Both the position numbers and the translations under genes were made by a program. Shown in pieces: positions 49,475-58,758 of a DNA stretch of 64,000 bases; position 1 is the first letter of the stretch, and every line of letters begins with the position of its first letter. This stretch comes from Nibrella saemangeumensis (GTDB lineage Bacteria > Bacteroidota > Bacteroidia > Cytophagales > Spirosomataceae): positions 124,001 to 188,000 of the forward strand of contig NZ_BAABHD010000022.1 of assembly GCF_039541915.1 (NCBI RefSeq), written 5' to 3'. The notes below the pieces were generated by a model, which ran no database searches, had not been told where the DNA came from, and saw nothing but the letters and a program-made list of their open reading frames with translations.

Positions 49475-52366
49475 ATGACTAAAACTACTCTAAAATGTTA
49501 TTTTCTGACCTTGCTTCTGGTAGTGTGTACTGCAGCCGGTTGGGCGCAGTCAATTACTTTATCCGGGACTATTACCGATGCCGCTACTAACCAGCCGTTA
49601 CCGGGTGTGAACATAACCATTAAAGGCCGTGCGGTCGGTACGGCCACCAACCGCGACGGCCGTTTTTCGCTACAAACGAACCAGGCACTGCCGCTTACGC
49701 TGGTGGCTACGTATGTTGGCTACGGTCGACAGGAGGTAACGGTGAGCAATTCGGGCAATCCCATCAATTTCACGCTGCGGGAGGAGTCGCTGCTGGCGGA
49801 TGAGGTTGTGGTATCGGCCAGCCGGGTAGAGGAAAGCCTGACCAAAGCCTCGGTTACGGTGGAAAAACTGGGCCCCCGGCAATTCCAGCAGTCTCCGGCC
49901 GCCACGCCCTACGATGCGCTGCAGAACCTGAAAGGCGTTGACCTGCTCACCCAGAGCCTGACGTTCAAATCGGTAAACATCCGGGGTTTTGGGGCGAACA
50001 ACAATAACCGCTTTGTGCAGTGGACCGACGGCATGGACAACCGTTCGCCCGGTCTGGGTTTTGGTTTCGGTAACGTAGCGGGTATCTCTGATCTGGACAT
50101 CGAGAGTATCGAAATCATTCCCGGAGCGTCATCGGCGCTCTACGGTCCCGATGCTTTGCAGGGCCTGATGCTCACCCGCAGCAAAAATCCGTTCGAATAC
50201 CAGGGCCTGAGCGCTCAGGTCAAAGTAGGAGTAAACAATGTGGGTAAAGAAGGATTCGGCCCTAAGCCCTATACCGACCTGGCCATCCGTTACGCCAAGC
50301 AGTTGGGCGAGCGGTTTGCGTTTAAAGTCAACTTTCAGCGGCTTGACGGCACCGATTTTATCGCTGACGATTACAGTGACCGCTCCCACCGCGACCGGGC
50401 CGGCTTTTTTACGACCGACGCCAGCCGCGGTAATGTGGCTACGGGCATCAACTTCCAGCCCAACAGCAATCCGAATACCAACCTGCAGTACGATGGTGTG
50501 AATATCTACGGCGACGACTTCAATACTGCCGGTGCTTTCCGCTACCCAGCCAATCATCCCAACGCAGCCCTGGCCGGTCAGCTCGTGACCCGGACTGGTT
50601 ACACCGAACTGGACATCTTAGGAAATAACGGTAAGGTATTTAATACCCGAGCCAATGCGTCGTTGTATTACAAGCTGACAGAGAAAATTCAGGCTACCGT
50701 GGGTTGGTACTACGGCAACGGTAACTTCATCCGCACGGCTGGTTTCCGCGAGTACTTCCCGGACTATAACCGCCACCAGATCAAAGCCGAGATCAGTAGT
50801 GACAACTTCTTTGTGCGGGCGTATACAACGCAACAGACAGGCGAAGGCTGGAACATCGGTCAGACGGCGCAGGCCATCAACAACGCCTGGAAACCAATTG
50901 CGCAATGGTCTGCCGATTTTGCGGCCGGCTACTCGGAGTCCGGTGGAGTTTTTAACCAGGTCGATGCTGCCCGCAACCGGGCCGATCAGGGTCGCTACCT
51001 GCCGGGTTCGTCTGATTTCAACCGGGTGAAGGACCTGGTAACCGGTACCTGGAATAACGTGGCGATTCCGAGCCTGGGCCGCAACGGTACGCGTTTCCGC
51101 GACAACTCCAGCATGTGGCATTACGAAGGGATGTACAACTTCAAAAACCTGACGAATGTAGTTGAACTGATTGCTGGAGCCAGCTACCGTCATTACGGTC
51201 TGGAGTCGGGTGGAACACTATTCCCGCGCAAAAACCTGGGCAATGGTCAGTTTGAGGAATACACCATCGACGAATACGGCGCTTATGTGCAGGCCTCCAA
51301 AGAAGTAAAACTGGCGTCGCTGATTACCCTGAAACCTACGGTGGCGGTTCGCTACGACAAGAACGAGTATTTCAAAGGCGGTTTTACACCCAGAGCCTCG
51401 GCCGTGCTGAGCGTCGGGCCGCACAACTTCCGGGGTTCGTGGCAGAGCGCTTTCCGGAACCCGTCGCCGAACCAGTTGCTGTCGATGCCCCCCGCCGGGC
51501 AGGGTGGCGAAGTGGGTGGATCACCGATGGCCTACGAAGCGACCGGCCTGAACACCAACCCGGCGTACCTGGTGGCCGATGCGCAGGCGTTTGTAGCCAA
51601 TACCATTACCCAGCAGCAGTTGCAGGAGCGGGTGTTCCGCCCCGGCGAGTTTACGACGGAGAAGATCAAGACGTGGGAAGTGGGCTACAAGACCCTGCTG
51701 AACAACCGGCTGTTTATTGATGCCTTCCTGTACCGCAGCGTCTACACCGACTTTATTGCGGCTCAGAACGCATGGCAGCCCAATAGCGGGCAGGTAGCCG
51801 ATTTCCGGACGAATGCTTTCCGGGCGTTGCAGGTCAACTTCAACAACTTCAACGAGATTTTCGTGAATGGCTGGGGCGTAGGTGCCGATTATGTGCTGGG
51901 TAGAGGCTACAGCCTGAGCGGCAACTACGCCCGGCAGGTAGGCCTGATTACCCTGCGCGATGCCCGCGGCAATGTGATTAAAGACCGCGCCGGTAACGAC
52001 GTGGTGAAGCGCCGGATGAGCAATCCGGAGGTCGCGCAACTGGGCCGTAACTTCTTCATCTCACCGGAAAATCGGTATAACATCACCCTGAGCAATCCCC
52101 GCGTGACACCCATGCTGGGCTTTGCCGTAACGTACCGCTGGACGGATAAGATGTGGGTTGAGCAGGGCACCACGGCCGGCGACATCTGGCTACCCGCCTG
52201 GAACACCCTCGATGCCCAGGTCTCCTACCGCCTGCCGGCCATTAAATCAATCCTGAAAGTAGGCGGCTCCAACATCCTGAACCAGTACTACGCCCAGGGC
52301 TATGGCCTCGCCCGCATCGGCGGCCTGTATTACGTGTCATTGACGTTTGATGAGTTAATGCGGTGA
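49475..52366 (+). CDS. TonB-dependent receptor
   Basis: 963 residues from the ATG at 49475. Signal peptide ends at GWAQ. A carboxypeptidase-regulatory-like domain (TDAATNQPLPGVNITIKG) leads to the plug (DEVVVSASRVEESLTKASVTVEK; landmark VVVSASRVEESL) and a barrel with IPGASSALYGPDALQGLM. It is not of the SusC type: the SusC motif is absent and no susD follows. It takes up a substrate across the outer membrane with TonB energy. The stop overlaps the start of the GH13 gene (TGATG), so translation is coupled and both very likely serve one substrate. Confidence 0.93.
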   Translation: MTKTTLKCYFLTLLLVVCTAAGWAQSITLSGTITDAATNQPLPGVNITIKGRAVGTATNRDGRFSLQTNQALPLTLVATYVGYGRQEVTVSNSGNPINFTLREESLLADEVVVSASRVEESLTKASVTVEKLGPRQFQQSPAATPYDALQNLKGVDLLTQSLTFKSVNIRGFGANNNNRFVQWTDGMDNRSPGLGFGFGNVAGISDLDIESIEIIPGASSALYGPDALQGLMLTRSKNPFEYQGLSAQVKVGVNNVGKEGFGPKPYTDLAIRYAKQLGERFAFKVNFQRLDGTDFIADDYSDRSHRDRAGFFTTDASRGNVATGINFQPNSNPNTNLQYDGVNIYGDDFNTAGAFRYPANHPNAALAGQLVTRTGYTELDILGNNGKVFNTRANASLYYKLTEKIQATVGWYYGNGNFIRTAGFREYFPDYNRHQIKAEISSDNFFVRAYTTQQTGEGWNIGQTAQAINNAWKPIAQWSADFAAGYSESGGVFNQVDAARNRADQGRYLPGSSDFNRVKDLVTGTWNNVAIPSLGRNGTRFRDNSSMWHYEGMYNFKNLTNVVELIAGASYRHYGLESGGTLFPRKNLGNGQFEEYTIDEYGAYVQASKEVKLASLITLKPTVAVRYDKNEYFKGGFTPRASAVLSVGPHNFRGSWQSAFRNPSPNQLLSMPPAGQGGEVGGSPMAYEATGLNTNPAYLVADAQAFVANTITQQQLQERVFRPGEFTTEKIKTWEVGYKTLLNNRLFIDAFLYRSVYTDFIAAQNAWQPNSGQVADFRTNAFRALQVNFNNFNEIFVNGWGVGADYVLGRGYSLSGNYARQVGLITLRDARGNVIKDRAGNDVVKRRMSNPEVAQLGRNFFISPENRYNITLSNPRVTPMLGFAVTYRWTDKMWVEQGTTAGDIWLPAWNTLDAQVSYRLPAIKSILKVGGSNILNQYYAQGYGLARIGGLYYVSLTFDELMR

Positions 52367-54015
52367 TGCACTGGAAAGAAGCCATTATCTATCAGATCTA
52401 CCCCCGCAGTTTTAATGATGCCGATGGCGACGGCGTGGGTGATCTGATGGGGATTATTCAGAAGCTGGACTACCTGCACGATTTGGGGGTAGATATTCTC
52501 TGGCTGAGTCCCATTTTCCAGTCGCCCAACGCGGATAACGGCTACGATATTTCGGATTATCAGGCCATTCAGCCGGCGTTTGGCAAGATGGATGATTTTG
52601 ATGAACTGCTGGAAGGTGTTCACCGGCGGGGGATGAAGCTGATCCTGGATCTGGTGGTCAACCACAGTTCCGATGAGCATTCGTGGTTTCAGCAGTCGCG
52701 TCAATCAAAAGAAAACCCATACCGGGATTATTACATCTGGCGGGCACCGAAGGATGGACGTGAACCGAACAACTGGCTTTCGTTCTTCTCCGGCCCTGCC
52801 TGGGAATATGATGATGTTACAGGCGAGTATTACCTGCACCTATTTGCCAGGAAGCAGCCGGACCTGAACTGGGAGAATCCAAAACTGCGGCAGGAGGTGT
52901 ACCGGATGATGCAGTTCTGGCTGAATCGGGGTGTTGACGGCTTTCGGATGGATGTCATTCCGTTTTTGTCCAAAGACCCGGCGTTTCCGGATTATCCGAC
53001 GGACCGCTACGGTGACCTTACTTTGTACGCCAATGGCCCCCGCATCCACGAGTTTCTGCAGGAAATGAACCGGGACGTACTCAGCCGCTACGACTGCGTC
53101 AGTATCGGTGAGGGCTTCGGCGTAACGGCGGATATTGCGAATCTGTACGTCGGTAGTGGCCGGAACGAGCTGGACATGATCTACCACTTCGACCATGCCG
53201 TGCCCCGCGATGAGATCAATTTTGTTGAACCCCGTGCGGAGTTTCCCCTGCCCGAACTCAAAGCCGTTTTCGACCGCTGGGATGCCGCCATTGACGACAT
53301 CGGCTGGCAGAATACCTATTTCGGTAATCACGACAATCCAAGGGTTGTTTCCCGTTTCGGCGACACGGAGCGGTATCACTGCGAGTCGGCAACCATGCTG
53401 GCAACGGTACTGCTCACGCTGCGGGGTACACCGACTATTTACCAGGGCGACGAGATCGGAATGACCAACTGCCTGTTTAATAGCATTGATGAGTTTGACG
53501 ATGTGCAGGTGCGTAATGCCTATGAGGCTTTGGTGGCATCTGGCCGCTATCCGGCGGAGCAGTTCATGGCTGCCGCAAACCGCATCGCCCGCGACCACGC
53601 CCGGACGCCGATGCAATGGTTTGATAGCCAGAACGCGGGTTTCACGGCGGCAAAGGTTATCCCCTGGCTGAAAGTGAATCCGAACTACTCAACGATCAAT
53701 GTGGCCGCCCAGCAAGTCGCCCCGGATTCTGTGCTGAACTATCACAAAAATCTAATTCGCTGGCGGAAGAAGACGCCGGCGATGGTCTACGGCACCTACC
53801 GGGATCTGCTACCCGACCATCCGGCGCTGTATGCCTTTGAGCGACATTTAAACGAAGCGCGTTTTCTGATTATCGCCAACTTTTCCGCCGAAAATACCGA
53901 ACTTGCTATACCGGAAACGCTCGTGTGGGAGATCGCCATGAGCAATTACCCCGCTCCGGAGATCGACAACAAAACCATATTACGGCCTTTCGAGGCCAGA
54001 ATTTATCAATACTGA
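52366..54015 (+). CDS. GH13 alpha-glucosidase-type glycoside hydrolase
   Basis: 549 residues from the ATG at 52366 (a GTG one codon earlier is possible). No signal peptide, so it is cytoplasmic. Catalytic residues: Asp196 in GFRMDVIPF, Glu249 in SIGEGFGVT and Asp323 in YFGNHDNPRV. The motif KQPDLNWENP is typical of oligo-1,6-glucosidase/alpha-glucosidase subfamilies that act on short alpha-glucosides. It shares TGATG with the receptor gene before it and is followed after two bases by the SsuD-like gene. The actual glycoside could carry a sulfonate, see findings. Confidence 0.92.
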   Translation: MHWKEAIIYQIYPRSFNDADGDGVGDLMGIIQKLDYLHDLGVDILWLSPIFQSPNADNGYDISDYQAIQPAFGKMDDFDELLEGVHRRGMKLILDLVVNHSSDEHSWFQQSRQSKENPYRDYYIWRAPKDGREPNNWLSFFSGPAWEYDDVTGEYYLHLFARKQPDLNWENPKLRQEVYRMMQFWLNRGVDGFRMDVIPFLSKDPAFPDYPTDRYGDLTLYANGPRIHEFLQEMNRDVLSRYDCVSIGEGFGVTADIANLYVGSGRNELDMIYHFDHAVPRDEINFVEPRAEFPLPELKAVFDRWDAAIDDIGWQNTYFGNHDNPRVVSRFGDTERYHCESATMLATVLLTLRGTPTIYQGDEIGMTNCLFNSIDEFDDVQVRNAYEALVASGRYPAEQFMAAANRIARDHARTPMQWFDSQNAGFTAAKVIPWLKVNPNYSTINVAAQQVAPDSVLNYHKNLIRWRKKTPAMVYGTYRDLLPDHPALYAFERHLNEARFLIIANFSAENTELAIPETLVWEIAMSNYPAPEIDNKTILRPFEARIYQY

Positions 54016-54017
54016 GT

Positions 54018-55187
54018 ATGCTGAAGAACATCACACCCGTCACGATACGTACTGAACAACGATTAGCGGAGATTGCCTGGTTTTGCGACCTCTGCGGGGG
54101 CGATACCGAATTTCTGGGTCAACTGGACCCCGAACGGCGTAGCAATTGGGAGCATTGCAGCGACATCCTGCTCACCGCCGACCGGCTGGGCTTTCACAAC
54201 ATCCTGCTGCCGACCTCCTACGTGGTAGGGCAGGAGCCGATTGCGTTTGCCTCGGCCATTGCGCCCATGACCCAAAACATCAGCCTACTCGTGGCTATCC
54301 GTACCGGTGAATTCCACCCGCCGATGCTGGCCCGCGCTATTGCCACGCTGGACCATATGCTGGAGGGGCGTCTGACGGTCAATATTATCAACTCCGAACT
54401 ACCCGGCTACAAAGAAAGCCCCGAACTGCGCTACAAGCGCTGCGCCGAAACTATTCAGATCCTGAAGCAAAGCTGGACCCAAGACCGCATCGAGTTCGAC
54501 GGAGAGGTGTACGGCAAACTGAGTCTGTCGACAGACCCGGTGAAGCCGTATCAGCAAAACGGTGGTCCCCTGCTGTACTTTGGCGGTATTGCCGACGGTG
54601 CCAAGGAAGTGTGCGCTGAGCATTGCGACGTGTTTTTGATGTGGCCCGAAACGGAAGAATCCCTCTACGCCACCATGCTGGATGTTTCTGCCCGCGCGGC
54701 TAAATACAATCGTACCATCGACTTCGGTCTGCGTATTCACGTAGTCGTGCGCGAGACCGAGGAAGAAGCCCGTGCCTGGACCCGCCGGATGATGTCTAAA
54801 TTTGATGAGCAGCAGGCGGCCTCGCTGAAACACCGCACCCAGGACTCCCGCTCGCTGGGCGTACTGCGGCAGGATGAACTGCGCCAGACCGCCGACGATG
54901 ACGGCTTCATTGAACCCATCCTGTGGACCGGTATCGGCCGCGCCCGTTCGGGTTGCGGTGGCGCTTTAGTCGGCACACCGGAGCAGATTATCGCGCAGAT
55001 GAACCGCTACATGGATATGGGCATCCGCGCCTTCATCCTGTCCGGCTACCCGCTTATCGAAGAATCCGAATACTTCGGCAAACTCGTCCTCCCGCACCTC
55101 CCCAACGTCCGCCTGGGCGACGTCCAGGGCCGCCGGCCCACCACCACGCCCGCTACGCCGTTAACCTACGGCCAGCTAACCTACTAA
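54018..55187 (+). CDS. SsuD-like FMNH2-dependent monooxygenase (LLM class)
   Basis: 389 residues from the ATG at 54018, two bases after the GH13 stop; the longer frame from 53925 lies within that gene. It follows alkanesulfonate monooxygenase closely along its whole length: LVAIRTGEFHPPMLARAIATLD (landmark RTGEFHPPMLA), GLRIHVVVRETEEEA, LWTGIGRARSGCGGALVG and ILSGYPLIEESEYFGKL. The residues that correspond to the SsuD active-site Arg226, His228, Arg297 and Tyr331 are kept (Arg239, His241, Arg310, Tyr344), while the SsuD Cys54 position is not Cys. SsuD enzymes release sulfite from sulfonates. The C-terminus is a Thr/Pro tail. No flavin reductase gene is adjacent. Confidence 0.88.
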   Translation: MLKNITPVTIRTEQRLAEIAWFCDLCGGDTEFLGQLDPERRSNWEHCSDILLTADRLGFHNILLPTSYVVGQEPIAFASAIAPMTQNISLLVAIRTGEFHPPMLARAIATLDHMLEGRLTVNIINSELPGYKESPELRYKRCAETIQILKQSWTQDRIEFDGEVYGKLSLSTDPVKPYQQNGGPLLYFGGIADGAKEVCAEHCDVFLMWPETEESLYATMLDVSARAAKYNRTIDFGLRIHVVVRETEEEARAWTRRMMSKFDEQQAASLKHRTQDSRSLGVLRQDELRQTADDDGFIEPILWTGIGRARSGCGGALVGTPEQIIAQMNRYMDMGIRAFILSGYPLIEESEYFGKLVLPHLPNVRLGDVQGRRPTTTPATPLTYGQLTY

Positions 55188-55199
55188 TCTGCTTAAGCC

Positions 55200-57035
55200 G
55201 TGCTTAGCCAACTCCAGACGATTGACATTGTTGTTCTCATCCTGATGCTGCTCATTATGCCGACAGCCGGGGTGATTGTGGCCCTCCGCAAAAAGAACGC
55301 GGAGCAGTATTTTCTGGCGGGTCGTTCCATTCGGTGGTGGACGGTGGCCGGGTCGGTGTTTGGGACCAACATTAGTTCGTTTCACCTGATCGGCATGCTC
55401 GGCATCGGGTATTCCATTGGCTTTGTGCAGGCGCATTATGAGGTCGTTTTTCCGGCCGTGCTGCTGCTGTGCTTCGTCTTCCTGGCGTCATACCGGCGGT
55501 TGGAGTTGTTTACCCTCTCGCAGTACCTGGAGGTGCGGTACAATGAGGCTGCGCGGCTGATTTATACCATTCTGCTGGTGCTGATTATTCTGGTGCAGCT
55601 GGTGGGCGCTTTTTACGTCGGCAGCATTACCCTGCAGTGGCTGTTTGGCGGCTCCGATTTTGCCATTTCGTACGAAGTCGGTCTGCTGCTGATTGGTCTG
55701 GTCACGTGCAGCTACACCATCTGGGGGGGTATGGAATCCATCGTGATTACCGATACCATTCAGACGCTGATGATGCTGGCGGCTGGTATTACGGTTGCCT
55801 ACTTCACATTCTCCCAACCGGAGATTGGCGGTTTTTCAGGGCTGTTGTCGCTTGATGCGTCCATGCCGCGTGAGGCTCAGAGGATGCACCTGTACCTGCC
55901 GGCGTCGCACCCCAACTTGCCGTGGACGGGTATCTTCACGGGGCTAATGCTTCAGCACTGCTTCAACTTCACCACCAATCAGTTTCTGGTGCAGCGCGTA
56001 CTGGCGGCCAGCAGCGACGATGATGCCCGCAAAGGCATTATCGCCAGCGGCTTTCTGAAGCTGATGATTCCGTTCTTCTCCATCTCGGCGGGCGTAGCTG
56101 CGTATTACCTGTTCCGCAGCCGCTTTGCTGACATGGATTTCAACTCCGATGGAGCCTTCCTGAAACTGGTCGAGACGGTAATACCCTCTGGTGTCGGTCT
56201 TACGGGTATGATCCTGGCCGGTCTCACAGCCGCCACCTTCTCCTCCGTCGATTCCATGATGAATGCCGCCACGACACTGCTGACGCTGGATGTGTACAAA
56301 AAGTACATTACCCCGGAAGCCAACGACCGGCAGATTGTGCGTTTTGGTCGGCTGAGCATTATAGCCATGGTTTTTGCCTCTATCGCCATTGCGTTGTGGA
56401 CCTATACGCCCGACCGCTCCAATAACTTCTTCCTGAAGGTATCGGCGCAGTTGTCCTACTTTACCCCCGGCATTATGGTCGCGTTCTTTATTGGCGTGCT
56501 GTGGAAGCGGGCCAGCGCCCAGGCGGCCGTAGCTGCCATGGTTCTGGCACCGCTGTATGGCCTGTTGGCTGAGTGGATTTACAATAATGGACTATCGCAG
56601 ATTCCCGCCATAGCTGCCACTTTTGGGGAAACGCTCAACTTCATGCACCGGGTCTTTATCACCTTTGTACTGAGTTCACTTACCCTGATTGGACTAAGCC
56701 TGACTATTTACCCTAATACTAATTTTGAAGGCTTCAACAAACTACAGGTAGACATTAATGCCGGTGAGTTATTCCGCGCCGTTGGGCTGTTTCTACTGGT
56801 GCAGGCGGTATTTATCGGCATCATCTTTGGGCTGGATGTATCGCCGAAACAGGTCGCGGTTTGGGCGGCCCTAGCTACGCTGAGCTTATTCCTGCTCACT
56901 AACCGCAACGCCCGAACCCAACCTGAACCGACGCAACCAGTGCGGGCGGGCATCGGTCAGGTTTGGATCGACAATCACTTCTGGGCCGGTCTGCTCACGG
57001 CTGCTTCGGTTTGGATGTTGTACTATTTTGCCTGA
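55200..57035 (+). CDS. Sodium/solute symporter (SSS family)
   Basis: 611 residues from a GTG (55200), 12 bases after the monooxygenase gene. Thirteen to fourteen helices. Family marks: RKKNAEQYFLAGRSIRWWTV, GTNISSFHLIGMLGIGY, YRRLELFTLSQYLEVRY and GLTAATFSSVDSMMNAATTL (landmark FSSVDSMMN, the sodium-site Ser-Ser). The nearest known substrates of such carriers are sugars and myo-inositol. As last gene of the operon it should bring into the cytoplasm what the TonB receptor has passed into the periplasm, for the GH13 and the monooxygenase to work on. Confidence 0.93.
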   Translation: MLSQLQTIDIVVLILMLLIMPTAGVIVALRKKNAEQYFLAGRSIRWWTVAGSVFGTNISSFHLIGMLGIGYSIGFVQAHYEVVFPAVLLLCFVFLASYRRLELFTLSQYLEVRYNEAARLIYTILLVLIILVQLVGAFYVGSITLQWLFGGSDFAISYEVGLLLIGLVTCSYTIWGGMESIVITDTIQTLMMLAAGITVAYFTFSQPEIGGFSGLLSLDASMPREAQRMHLYLPASHPNLPWTGIFTGLMLQHCFNFTTNQFLVQRVLAASSDDDARKGIIASGFLKLMIPFFSISAGVAAYYLFRSRFADMDFNSDGAFLKLVETVIPSGVGLTGMILAGLTAATFSSVDSMMNAATTLLTLDVYKKYITPEANDRQIVRFGRLSIIAMVFASIAIALWTYTPDRSNNFFLKVSAQLSYFTPGIMVAFFIGVLWKRASAQAAVAAMVLAPLYGLLAEWIYNNGLSQIPAIAATFGETLNFMHRVFITFVLSSLTLIGLSLTIYPNTNFEGFNKLQVDINAGELFRAVGLFLLVQAVFIGIIFGLDVSPKQVAVWAALATLSLFLLTNRNARTQPEPTQPVRAGIGQVWIDNHFWAGLLTAASVWMLYYFA

Positions 57036-57052
57036 ATATTACCAGATCAAAT

Positions 57053-57466
57053 TTACGCCAGCACCTGCCGCAACGTAACAATGCGGTTCCAGGCGAAGCC
57101 CACCGTCTGCGGATTGAACCGGCTGCGGTCGCGGCTGATGTCGAACGCCCGGACCGGGTTGGAGGCCGTTGCGTAGCGTTCCAGCAGGTCATGCCAGACG
57201 GCGTGGTGGCGGCAGTGGCTCAGCAAGTCCCGGCCGCGCTTGAGGTACCGGCGCTGGCGGGGCGTCAGCATAGACAAAATCATGTCACTACCGTTAAGTA
57301 AATCGGGTAAGGCAGTCGGTGGGGCTGTTGGCAGAAACTCTGCCAGCAGGAACAGGCCCAGTTCGACATCGAATAACTGTTTTGCCGACAACCGTCTGGT
57401 CAGACCGGATGAACAAAGCGACAGGGCGGCAGAAGTCGGGGCAGGTTGGCGGTGTAAAGCGTTCAT
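57053..57466 (-). CDS. Protein of unknown function
   Basis: 137 residues, soluble, basic, no signal peptide. The middle (FDVELGLFLLAEFLPTAPP) and the end (DISRDRSRFNPQTVGFAWNRIVTLRQVLA; landmark TVGFAWNRI) look folded. I do not recognise a family. It is convergent with the symporter gene, 17 bases away. Confidence 0.6.
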   Translation of the reverse strand: MNALHRQPAPTSAALSLCSSGLTRRLSAKQLFDVELGLFLLAEFLPTAPPTALPDLLNGSDMILSMLTPRQRRYLKRGRDLLSHCRHHAVWHDLLERYATASNPVRAFDISRDRSRFNPQTVGFAWNRIVTLRQVLA

Positions 57467-57757
57467 GAGTATTGTTGTTTACTGTTCGTTGAGACAAAGT
57501 AAACCGGCCATGAACGTAACCTTTTTACGTTGGGCTTTTCTGTAAAAAATTATTTGCGCAAAAGAATAGACTCGACAACTCGTAGGATTACTTCGACGAC
57601 AGTACACAACTGGTCTGGTACATGGCCCCTAAACGACAAAAGATTTTTGCATACGCTTCCCCAGACGAATCCAAAGCCTACAAAGGCCAGGACGTTCCCG
57701 TGGTGCCGGAGTTTCAATTTGTAGTGGCGGAACTGTTTGCGTGAACGTAGCCGCTGT
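57467..57757. other. Gap with a possible gene remnant
   Basis: This stretch of about 290 bases has no full gene. A 40-codon rightward frame at 57622-57744 begins MAPKRQKIFAYASPDESKAY, and its frame continues upstream as DDSTQLVWY until a TAG at about 57582. This looks like the C-terminal end of a lost or mutated gene. No promoter or hairpin is convincing. Confidence 0.35.
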
Positions 57758-58348
57758 TTACCGGTGCAACCCCCACCGCCGGGCCTCCCGGCGAAGTTCC
57801 CGAGCGGTTTCGTAGTCTTTCTGCATCAGTAGTTTATACTCCACGGAATCAGCCGCAATCAGGCGTTCTTTGTAGGTGTTGATAAACGGCATGTCCCAGA
57901 AACCGTCGGGCCACTGCCGGATCGGATTATCACGTACATCCAGGCAAACCAGCGAGGTTAACCGGCTAAACCGACGCGGTAACGCCCTAAGTTGGTTTCG
58001 TCTCAGGTACAGCCGCTCCAGCCGGGGCAGGTTGCAGAGCGAATCGGGTAACTCCGTAAGCTGCTGACCGGTGAGGTCCAGTTCAACCAGATTGGTCAGC
58101 TCGCTGATGCGGTCGGGCAGGAGGCTGATGGTTTTGCGGTACATGGCATTTTGCAACGCAGTAGCCGGCGGACCAAGTGAAAAAAAGCGTAGCACCGTCA
58201 CCTGTGGATAGTCGAATACCTCTTCCGGAAATTTCGTTAGGTCGAGCAGGCTTAGGTTGATGGTGGTCGAAAGGCCGGAGCGGATATGCCACAGGCGGTC
58301 GTCCAGCGTCTCGTCCTGATCCTCCTCATCGTCGTAGAAATAGTACAT
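57758..58348 (-). CDS. Leucine-rich repeat protein
   Basis: 196 residues from the ATG at 58348; a frame open to 58525 starts with TTG and overlaps the divergent gene. After an acidic start (MYYFYDDEEDQDE) come repeats of the bacterial/plant-like type: LDLTKFPEEVFDYPQ, LPDRISELTNLVELDLTGQQLTELPDSLCNLPRLERLYLRRN (landmarks LVELDLTGQQL and LERLYLRRNQL) and LVCLDVRDNPIRQWPDGF. A helical cap follows. Such proteins bind other proteins. No signal peptide is present, so it acts in the cytoplasm. Confidence 0.8.
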   Translation of the reverse strand: MYYFYDDEEDQDETLDDRLWHIRSGLSTTINLSLLDLTKFPEEVFDYPQVTVLRFFSLGPPATALQNAMYRKTISLLPDRISELTNLVELDLTGQQLTELPDSLCNLPRLERLYLRRNQLRALPRRFSRLTSLVCLDVRDNPIRQWPDGFWDMPFINTYKERLIAADSVEYKLLMQKDYETARELRREARRWGLHR

Positions 58349-58524
58349 AAGCCATTGTTGTTTACTGCTATAAGATACAAAAAAGTGGTGGATTGCCGAG
58401 GCTTTTGCGAGGTTTAACGGGGCCAATCTATAGGTTTTGCGTAATTTTGGCAGACTTAAAGGCTGTTTTGAATTCCTAATAGGCTTTGTGAAATGAAATA
58501 GTTTCTCATTAAATTTTGTCAACA

Positions 58525-58758
58525 ATGAAAACAGACCTGATTACTATAGATCCTGAAACGTCGGGCGGAGTACCACTTTTCGCAGGAAGTCGTGTGCCGT
58601 TAGCCAACTTGTTTGATTACCTGAACAGCGGCACGAAAACGTTGCAGGACTTCTGCGAAGATTACCCAACCGTTGACCCGCAGCAGCTTCGGGAGTTTTT
58701 GTTGCTAGTGAAGAAGACATTCTCGAATCCAGACAATATCCGGCAGTTAGACGCATGA
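58525..58758 (+). CDS. DUF433 protein (antitoxin-like)
   Basis: 77 residues from the ATG at 58525. Pattern of DUF433: ITIDPETSGGVPLFAGSRVPLANLFDYLNSG (landmark GSRVPLANLFDYL), then a helical pair in which the fifth position DYPTV matches the usual winged-helix start. DUF433 proteins commonly pair with DUF5615 proteins as antitoxin and toxin. Here the stop codon overlaps the next ATG (ATGA). Confidence 0.85.
   Translation: MKTDLITIDPETSGGVPLFAGSRVPLANLFDYLNSGTKTLQDFCEDYPTVDPQQLREFLLLVKKTFSNPDNIRQLDA

Noticed and set aside
53925..54017. Upstream extension of the SsuD-like gene
   Set aside because: It lies inside the GH13 gene in another frame; the ATG at 54018 follows that stop by two bases and gives the family start.
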